NCBI GenBank assembly: GCA_028281765.1 | Contig: JANQJF010000091.1 | Span: 1-64,000 of the forward strand | DNA: 64,000 nt | DNA from: Planctomycetota bacterium | Lineage (GTDB): Bacteria > Planctomycetota > UBA1135 > UBA2386 | Direction of reading: 5' to 3' | Shown: one piece after another, positions 1-8,984 of the stretch | How positions within the stretch are numbered: position 1 is the stretch's first letter | Layout: every line of letters starts with the position of its first letter | Translations under genes and position numbers: made by a program | Notes under the pieces: generated by a model | What the model saw: only the letters and a program-made list of their open reading frames with translations | Told to the model about the DNA's origin: nothing | Database searches by the model: none

Positions 1-109
1 GTTGCTGCTCCTCAACTTGTCCACTGACAAGCCGTGTCGTCGCAGCGCCTTGCGCGCGAATCGACTGACGCGGCTACTTTCGCTACGGACTTCAGACGAG
101 GGACACTAG
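1..109 (-). repeat. 109-bp dispersed repeat, copy 1 (inverted relative to copy 2)
   Basis: This stretch matches the reverse complement of 11890-11998 at 105 of 109 positions. The shared sequence ends at the motif acactag. The first window base already matches, so the true left end may lie outside the window. It lies 17 bp beyond the stop codon of the FG-GAP gene. No convincing protein or RNA is recognised in it. Confidence 0.9.
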
Positions 110-126
110 CTCCTAGCCCGGTCGGT

Positions 127-2679
127 CTACTCGACCTTGTCGGTCACCCGCCCGGTCAGGCGGATGTCGAGGACCGGGGAGGCCGGGTCCGCGATCACGC
201 CCTGGAAGAACAGGTCGAAGCCGATCAGGCCCGGGTCATTCGGAACGATCAGCGTCAGGTCCGCCGTACCGGTGGCGGCCGGGATCGAAACCGATCCGAC
301 GAGAACGTGGCCGAGTGACTCCAGCATGAACAGGCCGAACGGCGTCGGTAGGTCGACCACCGCGTCGACGAAGTTGAGCAGGACGTAGCCGGTGACGTCG
401 ACCGTGCCGTAGCCCGGCGTCGCGTGGAAGCGCAGCGGCAGCGGCGTGCCGAGCCGCGCGTCGTAAACGCTGTCGAGCTGCCGGTGTCGGTTGACGTAGA
501 GACGGTTCCCGCCGAACTGTGTCGTCGAGTAGAGGAGATCGACATCTCCGTCACGGTCGATGTCCGCGAAGTCGACCACGAACGCCGAGCCCGAAGTGTC
601 GGTCTCGATGCGCGTCGAGTAGGTGAACGTGCCGTTGCCTTCGTTGACGAAGAGGTCGGGACCGGAGCTGAAGCCCTCGCGCGCCGTCGCGAAGTCGAGG
701 TCCCCGTCTTCGTCGACGTCGGCGAACGCAAAGCGCCACACGCGATCGGACGGCCCGGGCCACACGCCGGTCACGAGTGAGAACACGCCGCTGCCATCAT
801 TGATGAGCGCGTTGCCAGCCGCCGTGCCACTCGACGGACTCAGCAAGACGTCGGTGTCTCCATCGTTGTCGACGTCGATCGGGGCATAGCCCCACGAACT
901 CGTGACCGTAGCGGGCATCCGCGTGTCCCCTTCGTCGGTGAACACGCCCGTGCCGTCGTTGATGAACACGCGCAGGATCGGCGTGATGAACGCGTTTGAC
1001 GCGCACAGCAGGTCCTGGTCGCCGTCGTTGTCGACGTCGGCACTCTGGATCTGACGGATCGGATACGACACCGACGGGAAGCGCGACGCGGTTTCGTCGA
1101 TGAGCTGGCCGTTCGCGTCTTGGATCAGGACGATCTGTCGAATCGGGCTCGCGATGTCGTAGAGGATCGCGTCGTCGTCGCCGTCGCCATCGAGGTCCGC
1201 GATCATGACGAGGTCGAGAGCGGCCTCGAACGTGGACGCCGGCAGCGACGCGCTGGCGTCGGTGTAGTGACCCGTGCCGTCGTTGACCCACAGCCGGTAT
1301 CGCGAGGACAACAGATCCGGATCGCCGTCCGAGCGGAGATCGATCACAGCCAGATCCTTGGCCGTCTCGTTCGCGACGACCGGACGCCGCGCTGCCGTCT
1401 CGTCGACGAACACGCCGTGGCCATCGTTCGTGACGAACCGCGGCGGCTCGTTGAGCATGTTGCGAACGATGTCCGGGTCTCCGTCGAGGTCGTAGTCGAC
1501 GAAGAGCGAGACCGACCCGCCGTCACGCAGGTCCGGCGCTCGAGTCGGCGTCACGTTGTCGAAGCGGGCGCTGCCGTCATTGGCAAACAGCTCCGCGAAT
1601 CCAGCGACCGGATACAGCAACAGATCGTCGGCACCGTCTCCGTCAGCGTCGATCAGCGCGAAGTCGTTCGGACCCGGCGGACTCGAGAACGCCGACGCGC
1701 TCACGTCCGTGAAGTTGCCGACACCATCGTTCAGCAGCACGCCGTGGAAATCGTCGGAGTCGGTTTCGGTGATGATGTCCGTGTCGCCGTCACCATCGAG
1801 GTCACCGACGGCGAAGAAGAACTCGAACGTGCGCGAAGCCGGGATGCCGGGGGAAACCGAGAACTGACCCGCGCCGTCATTGAGCAACAGCGTCGCGGGA
1901 GAGTCGGAAGCCGTGACGGCGTCGCAGTCACCGTCGCCGTCGAAGTCCGCGAGCAGGATCCGTCGACCGTTGACGCCCGGCGGCAGGTTGGTCGCGGTGA
2001 CGTCCGTGAACACTCCCGTGCCGTCGTTGAACAGCAGCAGCGGTGTCGAGGGCCCGCCGGGAGAACCGAGGATGTCGATATCCCCGTCACCATCCAAGTC
2101 GGCCGCCTGGACGTGGTTCAGATCGCCCGTCGGCGGGAGCACGGCGAGCGTGACATCGGTGAACGTGCCGCCATCGTTGCGAAGGACGTACGGGCTCAGA
2201 AGCGATCCGGTGATGATGTCGAGATCGTTGTCGCCGTCGATGTCGGCGAGCTCGAGCCCGTTCATGATCACGGACGACGGCGTCGGTGGAATCGCACCCA
2301 CGGCATCCGTGAACGTGCCCGTGCCGTCGTTGAGCAAGAGCCGGTTGCCGCTACCGATCGCGACACAGTCGAGGTCACCGTCGGCATCGACGTCGCCGAG
2401 ACGCGCCATGTCGGGAACGACATCCGTCGGGAACGGCGCGGGCGCGAAATTGCCGAAGCCGTCGTTGAGCCAGAGTTGCGACGCCGGACCTCCCGCGAGG
2501 ATGGCATCCGCGTCGCCGTCCCCGTCGACGTCGCCGACCACGACCTCGGCCGAGTCGAACCGGATCCACGGGACCCGCGCCGAGAGTCTCGAATCGACGA
2601 ACTGCTGCGCACTGGCCGCACTCGCGGATACGGCACACAGGCACAGGGCGAAGGACCAAGAACGGGTGCGAGCTGTCAT
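127..2679 (-). CDS. Secreted FG-GAP/VCBS repeat protein (lone paralog)
   Basis: A protein of about 850 aa. It starts with a Sec signal peptide (basic start MTARTRS, hydrophobic core, cleavage near ASAASA-QQ). An upstream in-frame start would add 22 residues that do not look like a signal, so the ATG at 2679 is preferred. About 14 Asp-rich motifs of the type DxDGDGDxD recur every 50-60 residues and alternate with LLLNDGTGxFTD segments. This is the pattern of FG-GAP/VCBS beta-propeller blades that bind Ca2+. The C-terminal 110 residues form a separate beta-rich module with a TPFG motif, also seen in the four proteins encoded between 12904 and 23008. Probable cell-surface or secreted adhesion or structural protein; the ligand is unknown. 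Confidence 0.85.
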   Translation of the reverse strand: MTARTRSWSFALCLCAVSASAASAQQFVDSRLSARVPWIRFDSAEVVVGDVDGDGDADAILAGGPASQLWLNDGFGNFAPAPFPTDVVPDMARLGDVDADGDLDCVAIGSGNRLLLNDGTGTFTDAVGAIPPTPSSVIMNGLELADIDGDNDLDIITGSLLSPYVLRNDGGTFTDVTLAVLPPTGDLNHVQAADLDGDGDIDILGSPGGPSTPLLLFNDGTGVFTDVTATNLPPGVNGRRILLADFDGDGDCDAVTASDSPATLLLNDGAGQFSVSPGIPASRTFEFFFAVGDLDGDGDTDIITETDSDDFHGVLLNDGVGNFTDVSASAFSSPPGPNDFALIDADGDGADDLLLYPVAGFAELFANDGSARFDNVTPTRAPDLRDGGSVSLFVDYDLDGDPDIVRNMLNEPPRFVTNDGHGVFVDETAARRPVVANETAKDLAVIDLRSDGDPDLLSSRYRLWVNDGTGHYTDASASLPASTFEAALDLVMIADLDGDGDDDAILYDIASPIRQIVLIQDANGQLIDETASRFPSVSYPIRQIQSADVDNDGDQDLLCASNAFITPILRVFINDGTGVFTDEGDTRMPATVTSSWGYAPIDVDNDGDTDVLLSPSSGTAAGNALINDGSGVFSLVTGVWPGPSDRVWRFAFADVDEDGDLDFATAREGFSSGPDLFVNEGNGTFTYSTRIETDTSGSAFVVDFADIDRDGDVDLLYSTTQFGGNRLYVNRHRQLDSVYDARLGTPLPLRFHATPGYGTVDVTGYVLLNFVDAVVDLPTPFGLFMLESLGHVLVGSVSIPAATGTADLTLIVPNDPGLIGFDLFFQGVIADPASPVLDIRLTGRVTDKVE

Positions 2680-2860
2680 GGGGTGTCCAGGCCGGTACAG
2701 GGAGGGAGGAGGTGTCTCGCCGGTACTAGCAACGGCGGCAGGCACCGTTGCAGGCGGAAGGAAATCCTACAGAACCCTCGCGACGCGGATGCGGGGTCTC
2801 GCGTGCGACGCCATCGCGCAGCGTAATTCCGGCTCGTATAACGGCACCCAGCGAAGACCC

Positions 2861-3781
2861 ATGATCGAGAACTGGTGCAACATCAACGGCGAGTTGGTGC
2901 CCGAGGCCGAGGCGACGATCCCGATCCTGGATCGTGGCTTCCTGTTCGGCGATTCCGTCTACGAAGTCATCCGTACGCGCTGCGGCAGCCCTTTCGCTTG
3001 GCAGGAACATCTCGAGCGACTGCGAGTCTCGGCGACGGGCATCGCCCTGCCGATCGATCTCGAAGATCGGGAGATCATGCGCCGGGTCGTCGACACGATC
3101 GCGAAGGCACGCGGCGGGCGTGAACCCGAACCGGACGAAGACCTCTACGTCCGAATCATCGTGACGCGCGGCACCGGCACAGCACCGAACATCGACCTCG
3201 GCTACGCGCCCGGTCCGTCGACCACCGTGTTGCTCGTTCGCCCGCTACCCCAGGTCTCGGGCAAACCCGCACGCCTCGCTCTGATTCCGCGGCTGCGTGT
3301 CGACCGGCGCGCGCTCGATCCGGCGATCAAGAGCGGCAACTACCTCAACAACGTGCTCGGCCTCGCGGAAGCGAAGGCGACCGGCGCCACCGACTGCCTC
3401 TTCATGAATGCCGAAGGGCACGCGACCGAAGCTTCGACCGCGAACTTCTACCTCGTCGAAGGAGGTCGGGTCTGGACTCCACCGCTGCGCGCCGGGCTCC
3501 TGTCGGGGATCACGCGTCGGTTGATCGCCGAGTGCACCCGCCAGCTCGACGTGCCGTTCGGAGAACGCGACCTGACCGAAGACGACATCTTCGCGTGTGA
3601 CGAGATGTTCTTGTCTTCGACCGGTCGCGACATCGCCCCGGTCACCCACGTCGGCGAACGCGAGGTGCAGTCGGGCGAAGCCGGGTCGTTGACTGCGCGC
3701 TTGATGGCGGGATTCGCGGACTACTGCGCAAGCAAGGTGCGCGACGTCGACGGGCCGGAACTCACGCGCCTCCTGGCCTGA
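2861..3781 (+). CDS. Class IV PLP-dependent aminotransferase (branched-chain or D-amino-acid type)
   Basis: 306 aa, typical for fold-type IV aminotransferases. The N-terminal segment LDRGFLFGDSVYEVIRT is the family signature. The PLP-binding Lys is expected at K157 in AIKSGNYLNN, followed by a Glu/Thr phosphate-binding segment (ATEASTANFYLV) and the LLSGITRR and FLSSTGRDIAPV motifs. It probably swaps an amino group between branched-chain amino acids, or D-alanine, and 2-oxoglutarate. The family also includes 4-amino-4-deoxychorismate lyase, so the substrate cannot be fixed from sequence. The start is the ATG giving MIENWCNINGE, where homology begins. It is transcribed alone, with convergent genes downstream. 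Confidence 0.88.
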   Translation: MIENWCNINGELVPEAEATIPILDRGFLFGDSVYEVIRTRCGSPFAWQEHLERLRVSATGIALPIDLEDREIMRRVVDTIAKARGGREPEPDEDLYVRIIVTRGTGTAPNIDLGYAPGPSTTVLLVRPLPQVSGKPARLALIPRLRVDRRALDPAIKSGNYLNNVLGLAEAKATGATDCLFMNAEGHATEASTANFYLVEGGRVWTPPLRAGLLSGITRRLIAECTRQLDVPFGERDLTEDDIFACDEMFLSSTGRDIAPVTHVGEREVQSGEAGSLTARLMAGFADYCASKVRDVDGPELTRLLA

Positions 3782-3826
3782 TCCGATCCGTTCCGATCAG
3801 ACGCGGGTTGATCAGATGCCGGCGGA

Positions 3827-4204
3827 TCAGTCCGCGAGCGCTTCGTCGATGATGTCCGCGATCCGCTCGAGGGCGTCGCGATAGCGCTTGCGGGCTTCTT
3901 CTCCGGTCTTCATCGCCTGGATCACTGCTTCGAGCGATCCCATCGGGCCATTCGCGGACAGATTGGCCGGCGAAGACGCACGGCGCGCGTTGTTGGCCTT
4001 CGCCTCGGCGGCTTTCTTGCGAGAGCCACGCGGAGCGACCTCGACGAGGCCGAGCTTGGCTTTCGCTCGGCCATACATGATCGGATAGATCGTGAAGCCC
4101 TCGGCCGCAGCGGCGTCGCGGACGGTGGCGTAGTCGACGTCGTTGTCCTTCTCGAGCTGCTTGACGACGAAATCGAAGCCGGGCGACTTCTTCTTGGTGG
4201 TCAT
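3827..4204 (-). CDS. Conserved hypothetical small basic protein
   Basis: 125 aa, starting with MTTKKKSPGFDF. The N-terminal 50 residues could be a small helical DNA-binding-like domain (VVKQLEKDNDVDYATVRDAA, then YPIMYGRAKAKLGL). A Lys/Ala/Ser-rich linker follows, then a charged C-terminal helix (EEARKRYRDALERIADIIDEAL) that may be a coiled coil. No enzyme motif, signal peptide or membrane segment is seen. The basic N-terminus and helical layout would fit a nucleic-acid-associated protein, but this is inference only. Its own ATG and the ordinary codon use support it as real. Confidence 0.65.
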   Translation of the reverse strand: MTTKKKSPGFDFVVKQLEKDNDVDYATVRDAAAAEGFTIYPIMYGRAKAKLGLVEVAPRGSRKKAAEAKANNARRASSPANLSANGPMGSLEAVIQAMKTGEEARKRYRDALERIADIIDEALAD

Positions 4205-4364
4205 GCGATCAGGTGCCTCTTGTGGCGCATCAGGGAGCTGCGCCGGAACTCGGAGTGCTCAATGAGTCGCAGTGCGATTGCGATCAAGGAGTTCAGCGGG
4301 GTTCTTTGAGCCTATTGTCAATGAGGCATACGTCAACGCGCGGAACCAAGGTCCGATCCGGTTC

Positions 4365-6164
4365 TCATTTTCCTTCTCGGTCAGAATCGACGGACTCACC
4401 GGGTGCGAGGATCATCGAGGCATTCGGCCGCAGTTCGCGCTGCAATGTAAAGGCGTTCGCAATCGGGACACGACCACCGGGACCCGGCCAAGTCGCCGGC
4501 TGGAGGATGTCGTCGAGGACGATCAACTTCGCCTGCACGCGATGGCCGAAGACGCGCGCACGCGGGTGTTTCGCCGATACCAACGCGATGTCGGGTTTGC
4601 GCGCCGAAGGCACGTGCTCGGACAGCGTCTCCGTGCCGCTGATCAGAAGCGACGAACCGTCGGGCCAGCGGACGAAGTAGCCGACGCTGTTCGTCACCCA
4701 GCCACGCTCGTCGACCTCGCCGAGGACCGTGACCTTCAGGTCTCGAGCGTCGTACGTCTTGCCCGGCACGACGGGCTTCATCTCGTCGTAGGCAATGCCG
4801 GGAATGGACTGCAGGATGTGCATGAACGTCTGCCGCTTCGGCTCCCGCGCCGCGTGCAGGCGCACGAGCAGCTGATCATTGCGACGCATGACGTCGTTCG
4901 GCGCCGTCAGCAACACGAAGTCGCAGAAGTTCCACAGCTGCTTCTGCACCATGAACCCGGACGGATCGATCATGAAGCTCGACTGCTTGCTCCGGACGAG
5001 CCAGCCGCCGTGCGGCAACCGGAACAGCCGAAACCCCTTCTCGGGAGAATCGAGCGTCGCCGCACGCGCGACGCGTCCGAGCACGTGATCGAAGTAGTAC
5101 GGCAGTCCGGTGGCGGTGAGACCCGCGCACTCGCGCACCATGCGGCGGTGGATCCACATCTGGAACTGCAGGAAATCGACCCGGGGAAATTCCCCCATGC
5201 GGCGGTCGAGTTCTTCGAGCAGGGCCTTCCGCTCCTTGCCACCCGCGAATTCGGGTTCGACGGTTTCGAGCGTCGCGATCTGCGGCGGATGCGCGCCGAA
5301 GTTCTTGTGCAGTCGGATCCAGTAGGCAGGGTCGGGGACCGGCGGTTCGGGGATCGACGGCGGCGCGGGGAAGTCGGGGGTTTCGAACTTCGTGCCCTGG
5401 TCGGCGACGCGATCGACGAGCTGGATGGTCCCGAGAATGCCCGGGTCGATGCGCATGCCCGTGCCGAACGTCCACCCGATGCGGGTGCCGGGGAGTGGAT
5501 CGCCGGGCACGTCGAAGTCGCTGACGACGATCTGCAGGTCGAGGATGTCGCGCACGGCCGCCTTGTTGCGGTCCGGGAAGATCTGCGACCACGGGATCCG
5601 CGCCTCGTACGTCGTCAGGGACACCGCGTCTTCGCGGGTGACCGCACACCGCGCGCCCTCCGCGATCCCGCCGGTCCCGAACACGCGCTCCCAGCGGATC
5701 ACCTGCTTCTCGTCCGTATGCGAGAGCCAGAACGACTTGTCCTCTTGGCGCCCCTTGTCGAGGCCCATCGAACGCGTGTCACGCTTGGGATCGAACGTGA
5801 GTACGATCGCATCGGTCGGCGGGATCTCGGTCCGCTGGGGCGTGTCGCGCGCGAGCTTGAGGTGTCCGTCGTCGACGACCTTTGCGGCGAAGTAGAGGTC
5901 ACGCTCGTCCCAGAGGAAGAATGCCTGCGCCGTCAGGTCCTGCGGACCGGTGTAGGCGCCGAACGCGGTCCCGGAGATCTGCCGGGTGTCGTCGAGTCGC
6001 ACGGCGGGCACGCTCGGCCACTCGTTCAGGTTGCCGTCGATCGTGATCCGCCGGTCGCCGCGCTGGAACACGACCGACCGCGGCGTCGGCATCGCGCCGC
6101 GCTCTTCGGTGGGATCCGGCTGTGGCGCCAGGAAGGCCACGCAACTGGTGAGAATCGTCAGCAT
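4365..6164 (-). CDS. Secreted CBM9/DOMON-like protein with a C-terminal metallo-beta-lactamase-like half
   Basis: 599 aa. It begins with a short hydrophobic leader (MLTILTSCVAFLA). Residues about 25-210 resemble a family 9 carbohydrate-binding module: ITIDGNLNEWPSVPAVRLDD opens the domain and AFFLWDERDLYFAAKVVDD is the typical core. The C-terminal third (GGWLVRSKQSSFMIDPSG, LWNFCDFVLLTAPND, LLISGTETL) looks like a metallo-beta-lactamase fold that has lost the HxHxDH metal motif. No catalytic role can be assigned. The gene follows signal peptidase I by 34 bp on the same strand, so the two are probably co-transcribed. A longer in-frame start exists upstream but would lie inside the peptidase gene and encode a low-complexity Ser/Arg stretch. 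Confidence 0.7.
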   Translation of the reverse strand: MLTILTSCVAFLAPQPDPTEERGAMPTPRSVVFQRGDRRITIDGNLNEWPSVPAVRLDDTRQISGTAFGAYTGPQDLTAQAFFLWDERDLYFAAKVVDDGHLKLARDTPQRTEIPPTDAIVLTFDPKRDTRSMGLDKGRQEDKSFWLSHTDEKQVIRWERVFGTGGIAEGARCAVTREDAVSLTTYEARIPWSQIFPDRNKAAVRDILDLQIVVSDFDVPGDPLPGTRIGWTFGTGMRIDPGILGTIQLVDRVADQGTKFETPDFPAPPSIPEPPVPDPAYWIRLHKNFGAHPPQIATLETVEPEFAGGKERKALLEELDRRMGEFPRVDFLQFQMWIHRRMVRECAGLTATGLPYYFDHVLGRVARAATLDSPEKGFRLFRLPHGGWLVRSKQSSFMIDPSGFMVQKQLWNFCDFVLLTAPNDVMRRNDQLLVRLHAAREPKRQTFMHILQSIPGIAYDEMKPVVPGKTYDARDLKVTVLGEVDERGWVTNSVGYFVRWPDGSSLLISGTETLSEHVPSARKPDIALVSAKHPRARVFGHRVQAKLIVLDDILQPATWPGPGGRVPIANAFTLQRELRPNASMILAPGESVDSDREGK

Positions 6165-6198
6165 CGGGGTCTGGGATCGAGGAAGTGTTGGATGTCTA

Positions 6199-7446
6199 TC
6201 AAGGCCGGGCCGAGCCGTAACGCGGCAGCCAGCGCCGGCGCGCGTACGGGCCGATGATGGCGCACGGACGCCCCAGTAGGTCGGAGACTTCGAATGGATC
6301 GGCCATCCGGTCGCGAGAATCGGAGCTGTCGTAGGCGTTGTCGCCGAGCACGAAGATCCGGCCCGACTCGACGAGGAACGGCTCGGGGTCGTGGTGGTCG
6401 TAGTGCGTGTCGCGGAACACGCGCATGCGATCGATCCGGATTTCCGCCCCCGCGACGCCGACGTGCAGGCAGTTTCGCAACCGCCCGTCCCGATCGATCC
6501 TGAGCCGACTCTCGCGCGGCAGCTCGAACGGGTGCTCGAACGCGAGCGCATCGTCGATGACGAGGAAGAAACGGCCGTCGAGATAGCCGAACTCGAGCCG
6601 GATCGCGCACGGTAGCTGCCGCGCGGGGACCCGAAAATCGGTCTGGCTCTCGCCGTAGATCGCGAGCTCTCCGGACCCCGTCTCCGGCTCGATCCGCAGC
6701 GCGAAGTACACCTCCGCGAACTCGAAGACGAGCTGCACCGAGCGGCAGCCTGCGGGCACACGCGCGTCGAGTTCGAGGCCGAGATCCCGCGGCAGCGGCC
6801 CGCCGCTCGGGATCGGGCGGTTCTGGCCGTCGAAGAACTCCGGGCCCACGGCCGCGGCGAGACTCAGATGTCCCGGCAAGAACGGATCGGCGGGCATCGC
6901 GCGGGATCGACGGTCCTGCGCGTTCGTCGTCGTGGGTTCGACGAGCTGCGCGACCTCGTCCACCGCTTCGAGACGCAGCGAGCCGTCGGCGGCGCGCGAC
7001 CAGCGCGACGCGTCCGCCTGCAGGAAGTCGACGCCGTGCGTCGGGAACTCGCGGTGGGTCAGCCGCAGGCCGCGGTGCGCGACCGGGTCCTTCGCGAAGC
7101 GCTCGGTCTGCCACCTCTCGTCGCCGAAGTAGACGTCGCCGTGGTCGAACCGAACCCAAACGGGGCCGGCGGCGAGGAACCGCTTCACGAGATGGTTCTC
7201 ATCGGGGTTGTCGCGGTTGCGCACGACGACGAGGTCGAGCGGACGGGGCATGTCGCCATTCCATGCGGTCCGATCGACGAGCACGACGTCGCCGGTCTCG
7301 GGGTGGCCGTGCAGCGTGGGCTCCATGCTGCGGCTCGTCACGCGGTAGCGCTCGCAGACGTGATTGCGGAGGAGCTGAAATACCAGGACCCCGACGAGCA
7401 GGACCGGCACGAGGTCGCGCCGGAGACGGGCCGGCCACGAGCTCAA
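6199..7446 (-). CDS. lepB: Signal peptidase I with a large inserted domain
   Basis: 415 aa, family S26. A transmembrane helix covers residues about 12-27. The catalytic Ser is S40 in the signature SRSMEPTL, the general-base Lys is K88 in HLVKRF, and the GDN box appears late as GRIFVLGDNAYDSSDSRD. The enzyme cleaves Sec and Tat signal peptides on the outer face of the inner membrane. It is longer than a minimal enzyme because about 240 residues separate the Lys and GDN boxes. This insert contains beta-rich sequence (VFEFAEVYFALRIEP, DGRFFLVIDDALAFEHPF, RIDRMRVFRDTHY) resembling a concanavalin-like jelly roll. It probably shares an operon with the CBM9-like gene. Confidence 0.9.
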   Translation of the reverse strand: MSSWPARLRRDLVPVLLVGVLVFQLLRNHVCERYRVTSRSMEPTLHGHPETGDVVLVDRTAWNGDMPRPLDLVVVRNRDNPDENHLVKRFLAAGPVWVRFDHGDVYFGDERWQTERFAKDPVAHRGLRLTHREFPTHGVDFLQADASRWSRAADGSLRLEAVDEVAQLVEPTTTNAQDRRSRAMPADPFLPGHLSLAAAVGPEFFDGQNRPIPSGGPLPRDLGLELDARVPAGCRSVQLVFEFAEVYFALRIEPETGSGELAIYGESQTDFRVPARQLPCAIRLEFGYLDGRFFLVIDDALAFEHPFELPRESRLRIDRDGRLRNCLHVGVAGAEIRIDRMRVFRDTHYDHHDPEPFLVESGRIFVLGDNAYDSSDSRDRMADPFEVSDLLGRPCAIIGPYARRRWLPRYGSARP

Positions 7447-7684
7447 GCGGGCCTCCGATCCGCCCTGGAAAGGAGTTCAGAATCGCGGAAAAATGCCCGA
7501 ATTCTGTCGTTGCGGCACCGCGTATATGGCGCGCCGCACGTTGTGTGGAAACGAGTTCCGCCCGCGCCATCGAAAGCTCCGGACCGGGGCCACCGAAGCG
7601 CTCTCTTGCACCCCGGATCGCGGCCGTTTAACACTGCCCTTTCGCGTCTGACCACGCCCACTACTTTCGGTATTGTAAGCACTT

Positions 7685-8821
7685 ATGAAAACATCGCGAA
7701 GAACGGCCGCGCTTCGGAAGCTGCTCTCACTCTGTGACGATCTGCAGCGAATCCGAACGCGGTTGAGCGATCCCGAGCTGCGTCGCGATGCACGCACACG
7801 ACTCCGTCGACAAGTGCGCACGAAGACGCAACAGCTCGCGTCGGATCTCGCGTCGTACCGCTTCAAGGGTCCGATCGGAAACGCTCTTCGCGAGACGAAA
7901 CTCGAGTCGACTCACTTCTTGGTCCTCGCGATTCTGTTGCAACGACATCTGCGCGCGGACTCGCCCGCGCTCGAAGGCCGCGCGCTCCTCGCCATCGTGT
8001 TCGAAGGATCGTTCGACGTGTTGGCTGGCATCGATCTGCTGCATGAGAACGGTGTGCTTCGCTCGACCGGCCTCATCGTCCTCGAAGACGAGGACGAGTT
8101 CACCGATGACGTTCTGGATGCTCGCTTCCGCATCTCGGAGGACGCGCTGATCGCGTTCCAAGAAGAGATCTCCGGGCTGGTCGTCGAAGACCAAACCCGT
8201 TCGGGCAACACGGGTTACCAAAGCAACCGGGACTTCCTCGTCGACTTGAGGATTCTCCACAACCTCTGCAAGCACCGCAGCGAACGCGTGTTCCAGATCG
8301 ACCGTTGGGACCGCATCCGACTCGGCAACGTCGACCCCGGCCGTCAGCTGACGCGCCGCATCGAGCGCTACTGGCAGCGCATCCAAGAGCGCATCGAGCA
8401 CTCGCCGGAAGCAGCCGACTTCCCCGCCGTGCGGTTCTGCCGCGAGCACAACCTCACGCGCAGTGAGATCGTGATCCTCGTGCACCTCTTCTTCAAAGAG
8501 CTGTACGAGGGCAACGCCTACGCGGATGCCGCCGAGCTGATCCGGCTCGTCAGCGAGAACGAGCACGAGCTGATCCGCAACCGCGCGCTGATCGTGGCCG
8601 GTGGCAAGCTCCGCCGGGCCGAAATGCTGCAGATCGAGACCATGATCGAGGGCCGCGAGCTGACCGGTGAAGTGCATCTCGCCGACTGGGTCGTGAATTT
8701 CCTGTTCGGGGCCAACGCGGCCGAAGACCAGATCCGCGCCGACGAGCAGCTCGACTGGCACCTCTATCTCAAGAAGATCGAGGACACGAAGACGTTCTTC
8801 CGCGACCTCGAGGCGAACTGA
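7685..8821 (+). CDS. Duplicated winged-helix-like protein of unknown function
   Basis: 378 aa, soluble and highly charged. Two segments look related: residues about 75-160 (STHFLVLAILLQRHL, then LEGRALLAIVF) and about 255-340 (RSEIVILVHLFFKELY, then DAAELIRLV). Both resemble the winged-helix region found before the ATPase domain in some AAA+ proteins (HFLVLA... opening helix, a residue-rich turn, then a beta-hairpin). No Walker motif is present, so this would be a stand-alone version lacking the ATPase. The N-terminus (residues 5-60) is predicted helical and may be a coiled coil. It is a single-gene unit ending at a strong hairpin terminator. The AAA+ link is an inference from pattern and could be wrong. 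Confidence 0.6.
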   Translation: MKTSRRTAALRKLLSLCDDLQRIRTRLSDPELRRDARTRLRRQVRTKTQQLASDLASYRFKGPIGNALRETKLESTHFLVLAILLQRHLRADSPALEGRALLAIVFEGSFDVLAGIDLLHENGVLRSTGLIVLEDEDEFTDDVLDARFRISEDALIAFQEEISGLVVEDQTRSGNTGYQSNRDFLVDLRILHNLCKHRSERVFQIDRWDRIRLGNVDPGRQLTRRIERYWQRIQERIEHSPEAADFPAVRFCREHNLTRSEIVILVHLFFKELYEGNAYADAAELIRLVSENEHELIRNRALIVAGGKLRRAEMLQIETMIEGRELTGEVHLADWVVNFLFGANAAEDQIRADEQLDWHLYLKKIEDTKTFFRDLEAN

Positions 8822-8830
8822 TTCGTCCCT

Positions 8831-8872
8831 GAGGGGCTGTGAACGAGTCCACGATACAGCCCCTCGTTGTTT
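8831..8872 (+). terminator. Intrinsic terminator-like hairpin
   Basis: A perfect 10-bp stem (gaggggctgt with acagcccctc) encloses a 15-nt loop and is followed by gttgttt. It lies 10 bp beyond the stop codon of the winged-helix-like gene, so it probably ends that transcript. Confidence 0.7.
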
Positions 8873-8984
8873 GGCTGGCGGTGCTTCGCACCGCGCAGCC
8901 GGCGACTTTCGGACCCCAGCCAAAAAAAGTAACCGGCTCTGACCGCTCGCTGGAGGCGCTCCGGCTTGGCTATGATCGCTCGCG

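Noticed and set aside
1120-2826. Long open frame on the plus strand opposite the FG-GAP gene
   Set aside because: Arg/Val/Glu-rich translation with no domain, created by the GC-rich, repeat-coded minus-strand gene. The FG-GAP gene has a signal peptide and clear repeats.
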